A stretch of 64,000 nucleotides of DNA from Burkholderia sp. OK233 (GCF_900230185.1 NZ_OCSR01000002.1:930001-994000); one strand, 5' to 3'. Positions 8,369-18,019 are shown, counted from the first letter of the stretch. Notes: a model not told the origin generated them from the sequence alone. A program made the numbers and translations.

Positions 8369-10330
8369 CTACTCCGCTTCAGCGATCGGCAACAGTTCCA
8401 GCGTGAGCACTTCGAACGGCGCGAGCTGGAGTTCCTGCGGCACATCAGCGTCTAGCAAAGCTGGAATATCGGAGGCCCCTTCACACCAAATGCTACGTGA
8501 ATCGAAGCGCCCCGCCGCCGCGGCCGGCAACTCCAGTTGCCGCCGCAGATCCAGTGTGAAGCGTTGCGCGCGGTTGTCCGGATTGCGCAGCGTCACGATC
8601 GCCTTGTGCTGCGCCCACGCTGCCCAACCGTAGACTGCTTGCCGGTCCGGTGCCCCGCCGATCCAGTGGCTGTCGCGCAGTACATCGCCGTTATCGCGCG
8701 CCCATCTGGCGGCGTGCGCGAGCACATCCCAGTCGGACTCGCCTAGCAGCGCTGGCGTAATGTATAGCTCCTGCAACTGCGTGCCGCTCCCGAAGTAGGA
8801 ACGCACCTCGTTGGCGAAATCATCGCCTGCCGCCGTGTTGAGGCGCGGATTGCATTGCGCGTAGAGGATGCCGTGCAGCATCAGCGAATTGAGCGGGAAG
8901 AGCGGACTGCGCACCACGACGTTGTGGTACGTCTGCGCGTCGCGGTACGTGATCCAGCGCTCACGGTTAGTGCCGGTTCCGGCCAGATCGTCATCCCTGC
9001 CACCGCGCCAGATGGAGTCCGCGTAACGTAACCAGAACGGCGACGGATGCGTCCCGGTAGTGAGATTGATGAAGGTCCCGGGGTTGGCCGCGCGGATGTC
9101 CTCGATGAGCTGGATCGCCGCGTCCCAATCGCTATCGAAGAGGCTGCCTGGAAACACCCTGTCGGCGTTGCCTGTACCGTCAAACTTGAACTGGTTGACG
9201 CCGTCCTCATCAAGCAAGGCCATCACGACTTCGTGAAAGCGTCGATAGTAACTCGGCCCTGATAGCGCGAGTCCGTTATCGATGACCTCATAGCCAGCGG
9301 CACGGCCGCGCGTCACGCGCTCCTGTTGCGGCGCACAGTAGCCGCCCCACGGGGACAGCCATACACCGGGCGCGGCGCCGTATCGTGCTGCCGCGTCACG
9401 CAGCGGAACGAAGCCATGCGGAAAATCCTTGCTGAAATGCCAGCTGCCGCTAAGGTCGTCCCAGCCGTCGTCGAATAGAAACGAATCGATCTGCACCCCG
9501 CGCGCTCCATGCAACTCCCGGCCGATTGCTTCGATGCGCTCCAGCGCTTGCTCCTGCGTGTACGGCGTGAGGTAGCCGATGTCGCCCCAACTGTTGTAGT
9601 GTAGAAACGGGCGGTACGGGTGAGCCCGCTCCCGTTCCAGATAGGCGGCGAAGTCGCGCCGTAACTGGCCATCGCGCACTATGCCGGCCACGGCGGAGTA
9701 GACCAGCGTCCGTTTCTTTTCCAGCGGCAATTCGCGTTGCAGAGTAAAGCTGACGGTGTCGCCGTCCACATGACTTTCCGCCAGTGGCAGCTCGAAGCCC
9801 AGATAGAAGTTGCCCGCGATGACAGGCATGCCCTTCAGTTCACTGCTGGCCTGTGCATCAGCAGCACGCGTCTCCAGCAATGAAACGACAGCGATATTTT
9901 CGTCCCGAAGAAGCGCCGTAATCGCTAGCTGTTCGCGTAGGTATCGTGAGCCATCGCGCTGCTCCACACTCCACTCCACCTTTAGACGGCCTTGAGCGTC
10001 GACAAGGGTGGCGCTTACGCGTCGGCCTGCGATTCGTTCGGCCAGGCGGGACGCGTGGGGGTTGGGTACGAGCGCGGTTTCGCTCAGCGGCGAAAGGATC
10101 CTCAGCTCGGCCACGCCAACCGTACTTCCGTCATCGAGCAATAGCGCGAATGGCGCGACGATGGGCAGCGTGCGTTCCCCCGCGAAATCCATCAGTGAGA
10201 AATCGGCGAGACGTTCGTCCCTGGCGGTCCAGCGCAACGCGAGCGCGTCGTTACCGAATGAGTAGGCATCGCCGCTAGCCTGGAACACGGGCATGCCGGC
10301 TTGCGTAGGCAAAGCATCGTTGGCGCGCAT
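8369..10330 (-). CDS. alpha-galactosidase-like glycoside hydrolase (GH36/clan D type)
   Basis: Protein of 653 aa. An N-terminal beta-rich region (to about 240) precedes a TIM barrel that starts near PFLHYNSWGDIGY and contains FLFDDGWDD, the segment NQFKFDGTGN with the Lys-x-Asp nucleophile pattern of clan GH-D, and DDDLAGTGTNRERWITYRD near the acid/base position. A C-terminal beta domain closes the protein. Clan D enzymes mostly cleave alpha-galactosides (melibiose, raffinose family), but this long-N-terminus group is poorly characterised. The ATG at 10330 is preferred over a TTG nine codons upstream. No signal peptide is evident, so a cytoplasmic enzyme is expected, although no sugar transporter is adjacent. 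Confidence 0.75.
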   Translation of the reverse strand: MRANDALPTQAGMPVFQASGDAYSFGNDALALRWTARDERLADFSLMDFAGERTLPIVAPFALLLDDGSTVGVAELRILSPLSETALVPNPHASRLAERIAGRRVSATLVDAQGRLKVEWSVEQRDGSRYLREQLAITALLRDENIAVVSLLETRAADAQASSELKGMPVIAGNFYLGFELPLAESHVDGDTVSFTLQRELPLEKKRTLVYSAVAGIVRDGQLRRDFAAYLERERAHPYRPFLHYNSWGDIGYLTPYTQEQALERIEAIGRELHGARGVQIDSFLFDDGWDDLSGSWHFSKDFPHGFVPLRDAAARYGAAPGVWLSPWGGYCAPQQERVTRGRAAGYEVIDNGLALSGPSYYRRFHEVVMALLDEDGVNQFKFDGTGNADRVFPGSLFDSDWDAAIQLIEDIRAANPGTFINLTTGTHPSPFWLRYADSIWRGGRDDDLAGTGTNRERWITYRDAQTYHNVVVRSPLFPLNSLMLHGILYAQCNPRLNTAAGDDFANEVRSYFGSGTQLQELYITPALLGESDWDVLAHAARWARDNGDVLRDSHWIGGAPDRQAVYGWAAWAQHKAIVTLRNPDNRAQRFTLDLRRQLELPAAAAGRFDSRSIWCEGASDIPALLDADVPQELQLAPFEVLTLELLPIAEAE

Positions 10331-10419
10331 GGAGAGGCCTGTCTTGAGCAGAAGCAACGTCCATAGAGTACCGGCAACGGCCGAGCGCGTCCAAACCCGC
10401 CGGTGAACCCGGCTCCGGC

Positions 10420-11712
10420 CTAATTCGCCAGGGCGTTCTGCTCAGGCGGCTCGAGCATGTCGTCCTCGTCGACATCGCGCGTGGCGCCGAGCAAGCCTTC
10501 CGACTTGGCCACCACCGCGGTGGCGATGCTGTTGCCGATCACGTTGGTCGCCGTGCGGCCCATGTCGAGAAACTGGTCGATGCCGAGGATCAGCAGAACG
10601 CCGGCCTCGGGCAGCTTGAACATCGGCAGAACGGCGGCCACCACGACAATGGACGCCCGCGGCACACCGGCGATGCCCTTGCTCGTGATCATCAGCACCA
10701 GCAGCATGGTGATCTGCTCCGTCAGGCTGAGCTGGATGTTGTACGCCTGCGCGATGAACAGCGACGCAAAGGCCGAGTACATCATCGAGCCGTCGAGGTT
10801 GAACGAGTAGCCGAGCGGCAGCACGAAGCCGGTGATCTTGTCGGGCACACCGAACTTCTTCAGTTGCTCCATGACCGCGGGATAGGCGGCCTCGCTGCTG
10901 GCGGTCGAGAAAGCCAGGATGGTTGGCTGCTTGACCAGCTTGAGCAGCGTAAATACACGTGCGCCAAGGAACAGATAGCCCGCTCCGATCAATGCCGCCC
11001 ACAGCACCAGCAGGGCCACGTAGAACTCGCCGATGAACCTGCCGTAGGTCACGAGCACGCCGATGCCCTGAACGGTGATCGCGGCGGCCACTGCTCCGAA
11101 TACGCCCAGTGGGGCAAAGCGCATCACGAAGTCGGTAACGCGCAGCATCGTCTTGCCCAGGTCCTCGATCGGCGCGAGCAGATGCTGGCCGGCGCGGCCC
11201 TTGAACGACGCGATGGCGAAACCGAAGAACAGTGAGAAGACCAGAATCTGCAGAACCTCGTTCTGGGACATCGCCTCGAACACGCTCCTGGGGAAAACGT
11301 GGGTGACGAAGTCCTTCAGGTTCAGCGTGGAGGTCTGCAGATTGGTTGTGGCGGCGATGTCCGGCAGAGGCAGGTTAAGCGCATAGCCCGGCTGCAGGAC
11401 GTTCACGAACAGCATGCCGAGCAGCAGCGATACCACCGAGGCGGAGATGAACCACCCCATTGCCTTGGCGCCCATGCGGCCGACGGCGGACGAGTCACCC
11501 ATGCTGGCGATGCCCCCCACCAGGGTCGCGAACACGAGCGGCGCGATGACCATTTTTATCAGACGCAGGAACACATCTGTGGCAATCGAGAAATAGCCGG
11601 CGATCTCCTTGGCGGCCTTTGCATTGGGTGCGTTGATGTTGCAGATGTAACCCGCAACCACACCCAGAACCATGGCGACCATGATCCACGTCGTAAGCTT
11701 GTTCGTCTTCAT
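10420..11712 (-). CDS. dicarboxylate/amino-acid:cation symporter (DAACS, GltP/DctA-like)
   Basis: Inner-membrane secondary transporter of 430 aa in the glutamate/aspartate/C4-dicarboxylate symporter family. Hydrophobic segments begin at LTTWIMVAMVLGVVAGY. Conserved signatures are FLRLIKMVIAPLVFATLVGG, the serine-rich re-entrant segment AFSTASSEAAYPAVM and the GYSFNLDGSMMYSAFASLFIAQ helix that forms the substrate and cation sites, followed by MITSKGIAGVP. The start at 11712 follows GGAGACAGGA. It lies about 110 bases downstream of the aspartase gene on the same strand, so aspartate (or fumarate) uptake coupled to its deamination is the natural reading. GltP and DctA cannot be separated by eye. 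Confidence 0.9.
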   Translation of the reverse strand: MKTNKLTTWIMVAMVLGVVAGYICNINAPNAKAAKEIAGYFSIATDVFLRLIKMVIAPLVFATLVGGIASMGDSSAVGRMGAKAMGWFISASVVSLLLGMLFVNVLQPGYALNLPLPDIAATTNLQTSTLNLKDFVTHVFPRSVFEAMSQNEVLQILVFSLFFGFAIASFKGRAGQHLLAPIEDLGKTMLRVTDFVMRFAPLGVFGAVAAAITVQGIGVLVTYGRFIGEFYVALLVLWAALIGAGYLFLGARVFTLLKLVKQPTILAFSTASSEAAYPAVMEQLKKFGVPDKITGFVLPLGYSFNLDGSMMYSAFASLFIAQAYNIQLSLTEQITMLLVLMITSKGIAGVPRASIVVVAAVLPMFKLPEAGVLLILGIDQFLDMGRTATNVIGNSIATAVVAKSEGLLGATRDVDEDDMLEPPEQNALAN

Positions 11713-11826
11713 GAATTCCTGTCTCCGGCAACTGCGGCAGATCGTGGGTTGAGCATCAATCAATTAGTACCTGGGCAACGCGTCGTCTCCCGGCTCGACA
11801 CCGGGCGCTTCATACGGTGAGATCGC

Positions 11827-13254
11827 TTACTGCTTCGGCGGCATATAGAGCGGCGTGGGCTGCGTGAGGACCTCTGGCTTGAGGATCTCGTCGAGTTGTT
11901 GCTCGGACAACAGCCCCCTCTCGAGCACGATGTCGTAGACGCGTCCGCCCGTGGCATGTGCCTCCATCGCCACGGATGTCGCGTTGGCGTAGCCGATGTA
12001 CGGATTGAGCGCCGTCACGATGCCGATCGAGTTCTCGACCGACGCGCGCAAGTGCGCCTCGTTGGCGGTAATGCCTTTGACACAGCGCTCGGCGAGTGTC
12101 AGGCAGCCGTTGCGCAGGTGAGTCACGCTCTTGAACAGGCTATGCGCGATGATCGGCTCGAAAGCGTTCAACTGGAGCTGGCCCGCCTCGGCCGCGAAAC
12201 TCACGGTGACATCGTTGCCGATCACCTCGAACGCAATCTGGTTCACGACCTCGGGAATGACCGGGTTAACCTTCCCCGGCATGATGCTCGACCCAGCCTG
12301 CATGGGCGGGAGGTTGATTTCCCCAAGACCCGCACGGGGACCGCTGGAGAGCAGACGCAAGTCGTTGCAGGTTTTTGAAAGCTTGACTGCCACGCGCTTG
12401 AGCACGCCGGACAACTGAACGAAAGCGCCACAGTCCTGCGTCGCTTCTATGAGGTTGGGCGCCGTGACAAGCGGAATACCCGTGATTTCCTTGAGATACT
12501 TCAGGATCAGCGGTGCGTAATCGGGATGCGCGGTAATGCCCGTTCCGATCGCCGTCGCACCCATGTTGATTTCACAGATCAGCAACGCCGCCTCCCGAAG
12601 CCGCTCCTCATCCTCTCCGAGCATCACGGCATAGGTGCTGAATTCCTGGCCGAGCGTCATCGGCACGGCATCCTGCAATTGCGTACGCCCCATTTTCAGA
12701 ACGTCTTTGAACTCCAGCGACTTTGCTTCGAAAGCGCGTCGCAAAACGGCCATCGCGTCGATGAGACCCAGAATGCCGAACCATGTCGCGACTTTCAGGG
12801 CCGAGGGGTACACATCGTTGGTGCTCTGGCCAATGTTGACCTGCTCATTCGGGTGCAAATACTGATATTCGCCTTTCTTCTTCCCTAACAGTTCGAGCGC
12901 GCGGTTGGCAATCACCTCGTTCGCATTCATGTTGGTCGATGTCCCGGCGCCGCCCTGAATGACGTCGACCACAAACTGATCGTGCAGCTTGCCTTCCAGC
13001 AATTCAGCGCAGGCACCGACAATGGCATCACAACGCGTCGCGTCGAGCAGACCCAACTCATGATTCGCCTGTGCGGCGGCCTGTTTGATGCATGCCAGTG
13101 CCTTGATCAACTCCGGGTATACCGAGATCGGCGACCCGGTAATCGGGAAATTTTCCAGCGCGCGTAGCGTGTGAACCCCATAGTAGACGTGAGCGGGAAC
13201 GTCACGATCGCCAAGCAGATCATGTTCGGTTCTAAAGGAAATTTCAGCAGCCAT
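11827..13254 (-). CDS. aspA: aspartate ammonia-lyase
   Basis: Cytoplasmic homotetrameric lyase of 475 aa converting L-aspartate to fumarate and ammonia. The superfamily signature GSSIMPGKVNP is intact, as are GGAGTSTNMNANEV, HPNEQVNIGQSTNDVYP and GTGITAHPDY, which form the active site at subunit interfaces. The wording NEVIANRALELLGKKKGEY favours aspartase over fumarase C. The start at 13254 is chosen because GAGGAG lies 7 bases upstream; ATGs further upstream fit it less well. It is the first gene of a likely unit with the symporter and is divergent from isocitrate dehydrogenase, linking amino-acid catabolism to the citric acid cycle. Confidence 0.94.
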   Translation of the reverse strand: MAAEISFRTEHDLLGDRDVPAHVYYGVHTLRALENFPITGSPISVYPELIKALACIKQAAAQANHELGLLDATRCDAIVGACAELLEGKLHDQFVVDVIQGGAGTSTNMNANEVIANRALELLGKKKGEYQYLHPNEQVNIGQSTNDVYPSALKVATWFGILGLIDAMAVLRRAFEAKSLEFKDVLKMGRTQLQDAVPMTLGQEFSTYAVMLGEDEERLREAALLICEINMGATAIGTGITAHPDYAPLILKYLKEITGIPLVTAPNLIEATQDCGAFVQLSGVLKRVAVKLSKTCNDLRLLSSGPRAGLGEINLPPMQAGSSIMPGKVNPVIPEVVNQIAFEVIGNDVTVSFAAEAGQLQLNAFEPIIAHSLFKSVTHLRNGCLTLAERCVKGITANEAHLRASVENSIGIVTALNPYIGYANATSVAMEAHATGGRVYDIVLERGLLSEQQLDEILKPEVLTQPTPLYMPPKQ

Positions 13255-13497
13255 GGACATGCTCCTCGCGCGGGATTGGGGTTGAAGACGCCCTTGCACC
13301 TATATGGAGGAAACAAAAATCCAGCGCGACCGTCATGCCAATTTTTCATGACGCGCGCCAGTCCACGCATAGGTCAGCCGTGTTTGTCTGAAATTACATG
13401 ATGACGAAACCGAAATCAGGCAGAATTCGAACACGAATGCCGGTTTGTGACGCGGCCGGTGACACCCAAAACAGGTTTCCCGATCTTGAGACAAGCG

Positions 13498-15735
13498 ATG
13501 AGCACCCAGCAACCGACGATCATCTACACCCTGACCGACGAGGCCCCGCTGCTAGCGACCAGTGCCTTCCTGCCCGTCGTCCGCACGTTCACCTCGGCAG
13601 CCGGCATCGACGTCACCACCAGCGACATCTCCTTGGCGGGCCGCATTCTGGGCGAGTTCCCCGAATTTCTGACCGAGGCACAACGGGTGCCCGACAGCCT
13701 GTCCGAACTCGGCCGCCTCACCCTCCTGCCCGACACCAATATCATCAAGCTGCCCAACATCAGTGCCTCAGTCCATCAGCTGGTCGGCGCGATCAAGGAG
13801 CTGCAGGCCAAGGGCTACGCGGTGCCGGATTTCCCTGAGGAGCCGAAAACCGACGTTGAGAAAGCCATCCGCCAACGCTACTCCAGGTGCCTCGGCAGCG
13901 CTGTCAATCCTGTACTGCGCGAGGGTAACTCGGACCGCCGCGCACCCGCCGCCGTGAAAAACTATGCCCGCAAGAACCCGCACAGCATGGGCGAGTGGAG
14001 CATGGCTTCGCGCACCCACGTGGCTCATATGAAGCACGGCGACTTCTACCATGGCGAAAAGTCCATGACCGTGGACCACGCCCGCGACGTGAAGATGGAA
14101 TTGCTGACACAAAGCGGTAAAGCCATTGTGCTCAAGCCCAAGGTGTCGCTGCTGGACGGCGAGATCATCGACAGCATGTTCATGAGCAAGAAGGCGCTGT
14201 GCGACTTCTACGAAGAGCAGATGGAAGACGCCCGCAAGACTGGCGTCATGCTGTCGCTGCACGTCAAGGCCACGATGATGAAGGTTTCGCATCCCATCGT
14301 CTTCGGCCACGCGGTGAAGATTTTCTACAAGGAAGCCTTCGAGAAGCACGGCAAGCTGTTCGACGAACTGGGCGTGAACGTCAATAACGGCCTCGTCAAC
14401 CTGTACGACAAGCTGGAAAGCCTGCCCAGCTCGAAGCGCGAAGAAATCATCCGCGATATGCACGCCTGCCACGAGCATCGCCCCGAACTGGCGATGGTGG
14501 ACTCGGCCAAGGGTATCTCCAACCTGCATGCGCCCAACGACGTGATCGTGGATGCCTCCATGCCGGCCATGATTCGCATCGGCGGCAAGATGTGGGGCGC
14601 CGACGGCCGTCCGAAGGACACCAAGGCCGTCATCCCGGAGAGCACGTTCGCCCGCATCTACCAGGAGATCATCAACTTCTGCAAAACCAACGGCAACTTC
14701 GACCCCGTCACGATGGGCACGGTCCCCAATGTAGGGTTGATGGCCCAGCAGGCCGAGGAATACGGCTCGCACGACAAGACTTTTGAAGTTCCGGAAGCGG
14801 GCGAAGCGCGCATCGTCGACCTCGCAACCGGCGAAGTACTGCTTACGCAAAACGTTGAAGAAGGCGACATCTGGCGCATGTGCCAGGTCAAGGACGCGCC
14901 GATCCGCGACTGGGTCAAGCTGGCCGTCACGCGCGCCCACAACTCCGGTATGCCGGCCATCTTCTGGCTGGACCCGTACCGCCCGCACGAAGCCGAGGTG
15001 ATCAAGAAGGTCGAGACCTACCTCAAGGACCACGACACCTCGGGCCTGGACATTCAGATCATGTCACAGGTGCGCGCCATGCGTTACACGCTGGAGCGCG
15101 TCATCCGCGGCCTCGATACCATTTCGGTCACGGGCAACATCCTGCGCGACTACCTCACCGATCTGTTCCCTATTATGGAACTAGGCACCAGCGCCAAAAT
15201 GCTATCCATCGTTCCCTTGATGGCAGGCGGCGGTATGTACGAAACAGGTGCCGGCGGTTCGGCGCCCAAGCACGTCAAGCAACTCGTGGAAGAAAACCAT
15301 CTGCGCTGGGATTCGCTGGGTGAATTCCTGGCGCTCGCCGTGTCACTGGAAGAGTTGGGCATCAAGACCGACAACGACAAGGCAAGAATCCTGGCTAAAA
15401 CGCTGGATGCCGCCACGGGCAAGCTGCTGGACAACAACAAAAACCCGTCGCCCAAGACCGGCCAGTTGGACAACCGCGGCAGCCAGTTTTATCTCGCCCT
15501 GTACTGGGCCCAGGAATTGGCGGCGCAAACCGAAAACGCCGCGCTTGCCGCACAGTTTGCTCCGCTGGCCAAACAACTGACTGACAACGAGCAGACCATC
15601 GTGGACGAATTGTCAGCCGTGCAAGGCAATCCGGCAGACATCGGTGGCTATTACCGGCCTGACGCCGGACTGCTGGCCGACGTAATGCGTCCGAGCAAGA
15701 CGCTGAACGCTGCACTGGCGGCAACGCTGGCTTAA
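13498..15735 (+). CDS. icd: NADP-dependent isocitrate dehydrogenase, monomeric type
   Basis: Large (745 aa) single-subunit isocitrate dehydrogenase (IDH-II) that oxidatively decarboxylates isocitrate to 2-oxoglutarate with NADP. The length and the sequence SPHSMGEWS-like motif (NPHSMGEWSMASRTHVAHM), KVSHPIVFGH, DSAKGISNLHAPNDVIVDASMP and GLMAQQAEEYGSHDKTF mark this family, which is unrelated in length to the ~420 aa dimeric enzyme. The ATG at 13498 gives the usual N-terminus (MSTQQPTIIYTLTDEAP). The gene has its own strong hairpin immediately downstream. A second, dimeric isocitrate dehydrogenase often exists elsewhere in such genomes but is not in this window. Confidence 0.95.
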   Translation: MSTQQPTIIYTLTDEAPLLATSAFLPVVRTFTSAAGIDVTTSDISLAGRILGEFPEFLTEAQRVPDSLSELGRLTLLPDTNIIKLPNISASVHQLVGAIKELQAKGYAVPDFPEEPKTDVEKAIRQRYSRCLGSAVNPVLREGNSDRRAPAAVKNYARKNPHSMGEWSMASRTHVAHMKHGDFYHGEKSMTVDHARDVKMELLTQSGKAIVLKPKVSLLDGEIIDSMFMSKKALCDFYEEQMEDARKTGVMLSLHVKATMMKVSHPIVFGHAVKIFYKEAFEKHGKLFDELGVNVNNGLVNLYDKLESLPSSKREEIIRDMHACHEHRPELAMVDSAKGISNLHAPNDVIVDASMPAMIRIGGKMWGADGRPKDTKAVIPESTFARIYQEIINFCKTNGNFDPVTMGTVPNVGLMAQQAEEYGSHDKTFEVPEAGEARIVDLATGEVLLTQNVEEGDIWRMCQVKDAPIRDWVKLAVTRAHNSGMPAIFWLDPYRPHEAEVIKKVETYLKDHDTSGLDIQIMSQVRAMRYTLERVIRGLDTISVTGNILRDYLTDLFPIMELGTSAKMLSIVPLMAGGGMYETGAGGSAPKHVKQLVEENHLRWDSLGEFLALAVSLEELGIKTDNDKARILAKTLDAATGKLLDNNKNPSPKTGQLDNRGSQFYLALYWAQELAAQTENAALAAQFAPLAKQLTDNEQTIVDELSAVQGNPADIGGYYRPDAGLLADVMRPSKTLNAALAATLA

Positions 15736-15739
15736 GAGG

Positions 15740-15772
15740 GTCCGGTCGCCCTGTCAATCAGGGCGACCGGAC
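15740..15772 (+). terminator. strong hairpin after icd
   Basis: The perfect 14-bp arms GTCCGGTCGCCCTG and CAGGGCGACCGGAC surround a 5-base loop and start 4 bases past the stop codon. No T-run follows, but the symmetric stem can serve both icd and the convergent DUF883 gene. Confidence 0.75.
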
Positions 15773-15799
15773 GGATGGATGTGCCGGTAACCCGGCAGA

Positions 15800-16075
15800 C
15801 TATTTTCGACCGATCAACAAACCGATCAGCACGCCGATACCCAAGGCCACACCGGCCGTCGTCCATGGACGGTCATGCGCATAGTCGTTGGCAGCCCGAG
15901 CAGACTTGCGCCCCGTCTCGATGACGATGACCTGCGCATCGGCCGCCTTCTGTTTCGCGCGCTTAAGACGCGCGCGCACCTTGCCGGACACCGGCTCCGC
16001 GTCCACGCTGGAAGCGTGTGCGACGTCTTCCGACGAGCCATTGATGCCGCTCACTGCGCTACCGAAATTTGACAT
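15800..16075 (-). CDS. DUF883 family protein (ElaB/YqjD-like)
   Basis: Small protein of 91 aa with a charged, helical N-terminal part (VRARLKRAKQKAADAQ) and one C-terminal membrane anchor (TTAGVALGIGVLIGLLIGRK). This is the layout of the ElaB/YqjD/YgaM group, inner-membrane tail-anchored proteins associated with ribosomes in stationary phase in E. coli. The Gly-rich GxGxxxGxxxGR end is typical. The start at 16075 has AGGGAGG upstream. It stands alone between terminators of flanking units, as usual for this stationary-phase gene. Confidence 0.88.
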   Translation of the reverse strand: MSNFGSAVSGINGSSEDVAHASSVDAEPVSGKVRARLKRAKQKAADAQVIVIETGRKSARAANDYAHDRPWTTAGVALGIGVLIGLLIGRK

Positions 16076-16115
16076 ACTGCCTCCCTGCAAGCGTGGTTAA
16101 GAACATCTACGCATC

Positions 16116-16141
16116 CCTCATCAGCGCAACCGCTGATGAGG
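16116..16141 (-). terminator. hairpin ending the transglutaminase operon
   Basis: CCTCATCAGCG and CGCTGATGAGG form an 11-bp perfect stem with a 4-base loop, 15 bases beyond the transglutaminase stop on the minus strand. Confidence 0.65.
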
Positions 16142-16156
16142 TGTTACATCAGTCCG

Positions 16157-16987
16157 TCAACTTTGGCTCTGACTCTGGCTTTGACCCTGGACCGGCAAAA
16201 CGCTGAGCTCGACAGTCAACGTCTCAGCACCCTGCCCGGTGCGAATACCGGATACGGGCATCGCGTCGCGATAGTCGAGGCCGGCGGCGATGCGCACATA
16301 GCGCTCGTCCGGACACGTATTGTTGGCCGCATCGAAGCCGACCCAACCGAGTCCGTCGAGATACGCCTCCGCCCATGCGTGGCTCGCCGTCTGCATCGCG
16401 ACACCGTCCATCAGCAGATAGCCCGAGACGTAGCGGGCCGGCATATGGAGCGCTCGCGCCACGGCGATAAAAACGTGAGCGTGGTCCTGACAGACGCCGT
16501 GACGGTTAAGCAAAGCTGTCTCTGCATCCGTGCTCACATCGGTCATGCCGGGCTGATAAGCGATCTGGTCGTGGATCGTATTCATCAACGAATGCAGCGA
16601 CTGGAGCGGCGCGTCTTCGGAGTGCAGGTCAGCGGCAAGCGCCTTGATTCGTTCGCCGGCCCGCGTCAGCGGCGTCTCCCGCTCGAAGACCCAAGGCGGG
16701 GCAACGCCATCGATCGCGCCGAAGATCCCGGCCCGGTCCTCCGTGTCGACCGTCCCCTCCGCCACGATGACGATCTCGCGCTTGTTGCGCTCGTGCCGCA
16801 CGAAATCGACGCGGTTACCCAGACCGTCCACGTAAGAGACGTTCGGCTCGCCGCCGTCGACCGTGACCTGCCAGTCGATCACTGTCTGCCCGGGGCAAGA
16901 CTGCGGACGCAACCTCAGACGTTGCAACGCGTAAGGGACCGGCTGATCGTACTGATAGTGCGATGTGTGACGAATAGCGATACGCAT
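16157..16987 (-). CDS. transglutaminase-like cysteine protease family protein
   Basis: Protein of 276 aa with a bacterial transglutaminase-like N-terminal domain (RIAIRHTSHYQYDQPV, typical opening) and a papain-fold core. The triad is visible: Cys in HGVCQDHAHVF, His in ASHAWAEAYL and Asp in WVGFDAANN. Such proteins are found with alpha-E and ATP-grasp proteins and are thought to act on peptide or isopeptide bonds, but the substrate is unknown. The C-terminus ends in a Gln-Ser repeat (QSQSQSQS) coded by a degenerate hexamer at 16160-16183. The ATG at 16987 is chosen because it opens with the conserved RIAIRH; it begins 8 bases after the alpha-E stop. Confidence 0.9.
   Translation of the reverse strand: MRIAIRHTSHYQYDQPVPYALQRLRLRPQSCPGQTVIDWQVTVDGGEPNVSYVDGLGNRVDFVRHERNKREIVIVAEGTVDTEDRAGIFGAIDGVAPPWVFERETPLTRAGERIKALAADLHSEDAPLQSLHSLMNTIHDQIAYQPGMTDVSTDAETALLNRHGVCQDHAHVFIAVARALHMPARYVSGYLLMDGVAMQTASHAWAEAYLDGLGWVGFDAANNTCPDERYVRIAAGLDYRDAMPVSGIRTGQGAETLTVELSVLPVQGQSQSQSQS
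16160..16183 (-). repeat. hexamer repeat coding a Gln-Ser tail
   Basis: Four consecutive CAR-AGY units at the very end of the transglutaminase gene code QSQSQSQS. This is a slippage-prone microsatellite-like array that could change the tail length between strains. Confidence 0.7.
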
Positions 16988-16995
16988 GGCCTGTC

Positions 16996-17937
16996 TCAAT
17001 CGAAGTTGTAGGTTTCGGCGATTTCAAAGCCAAGCCGGTTGTTCTGCCCGATGAAGCCCTCGAGAAACTCGTGCAGGCCCTGCGCAAAGATCTGCTTGAC
17101 CGTATTGTTCCGGAGCGTGGCGAGCGTAATGTCGGCGGTCTTGTGGCAGGCGTGGGTGGCGCCATAGTCTTGCGCCAGATACGCGAGGTTCTCGACGATG
17201 TTCAGATAGCAGAAGTTCAGCGAGCGCGGCATGCGGCCGTTGAGGATCAGATAGTCGGCGATATTGGTCGGCTTGTACTGGACTTCGTAGACCCAGCGGT
17301 AGGATCGATGCGCGTCGACCGAGCGCAGGATCGATTCCCACTGATAGTTGTCGAGCGTCGTGCCCACATAGGACACCGCGGGCAGCAACAGGTGGTATTT
17401 GACGTCGAGAATGCGCGCAGTGTTGTCAGCGCGTTCGATGAACGTGCCGATGCGGGCGAAATCGAAAATCTCGTTGCGGAGCATCGTGCCGTGGAAGGTG
17501 CCGCGAATCAGCGCGGTCTGACGCTTGATCTGATCGAGTACGACCGGCAGTTCGCTCGCCGCCACCGGCGCTGCCAGCACCCGCCTGACCACCATCCATG
17601 CTTCGTTCACGCTCTCCCACGCCTCGCGGGTGAGCGCCGTGCGAACCATGCGGGCATTCGAGCGCGCCGCTTCGACGCACGACAGGACGCTCGACGGATT
17701 GTGGCCGTCGCGCAGCAGATAGTCGGAAACGGTGCCGGCGGTATAGGCGTCGTGTTTCTCCCGGAAACCCTCTTCCATGCCGGATGTCACCACCACGGAC
17801 GACCAGGTTGCCTGCGCATCGGACGTTCTGGTCAGCGCCATACGCAGCCCGGCGTCGACTATCCGTGCGATGTTTTCCGCGCGTTCGATATAGCGGTGCA
17901 TCCAGTAGAGTCCGCTTGCTGTGCGTCCGAGAAGCAT
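16996..17937 (-). CDS. alpha-E domain-containing protein
   Basis: All-helical protein of 313 aa of the alpha-E family. It opens with the family motif LLGRTASGLYWMHRYIERAENIARI and has repeated glutamate-rich helices (ADNTARILDVKYHLLLP; LNFCYLNIVENLAYLAQDYG). No catalytic function is known; the family co-occurs with circularly permuted ATP-grasp proteins and transglutaminases and has been proposed to take part in peptide-ligation systems. It sits between those two genes on the same strand, about 105 bases after the ATP-grasp stop. The start is at the ATG giving MLLGRTASG. Confidence 0.92.
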   Translation of the reverse strand: MLLGRTASGLYWMHRYIERAENIARIVDAGLRMALTRTSDAQATWSSVVVTSGMEEGFREKHDAYTAGTVSDYLLRDGHNPSSVLSCVEAARSNARMVRTALTREAWESVNEAWMVVRRVLAAPVAASELPVVLDQIKRQTALIRGTFHGTMLRNEIFDFARIGTFIERADNTARILDVKYHLLLPAVSYVGTTLDNYQWESILRSVDAHRSYRWVYEVQYKPTNIADYLILNGRMPRSLNFCYLNIVENLAYLAQDYGATHACHKTADITLATLRNNTVKQIFAQGLHEFLEGFIGQNNRLGFEIAETYNFD

Positions 17938-18019
17938 GTCCTGTCCAACTCCAGTGTCTGTTCTTTTCCGTGTGCCAGTCCTGTATCAGGCTGGCGTTCT
18001 GTGAGGCTCGCCACCGGCT

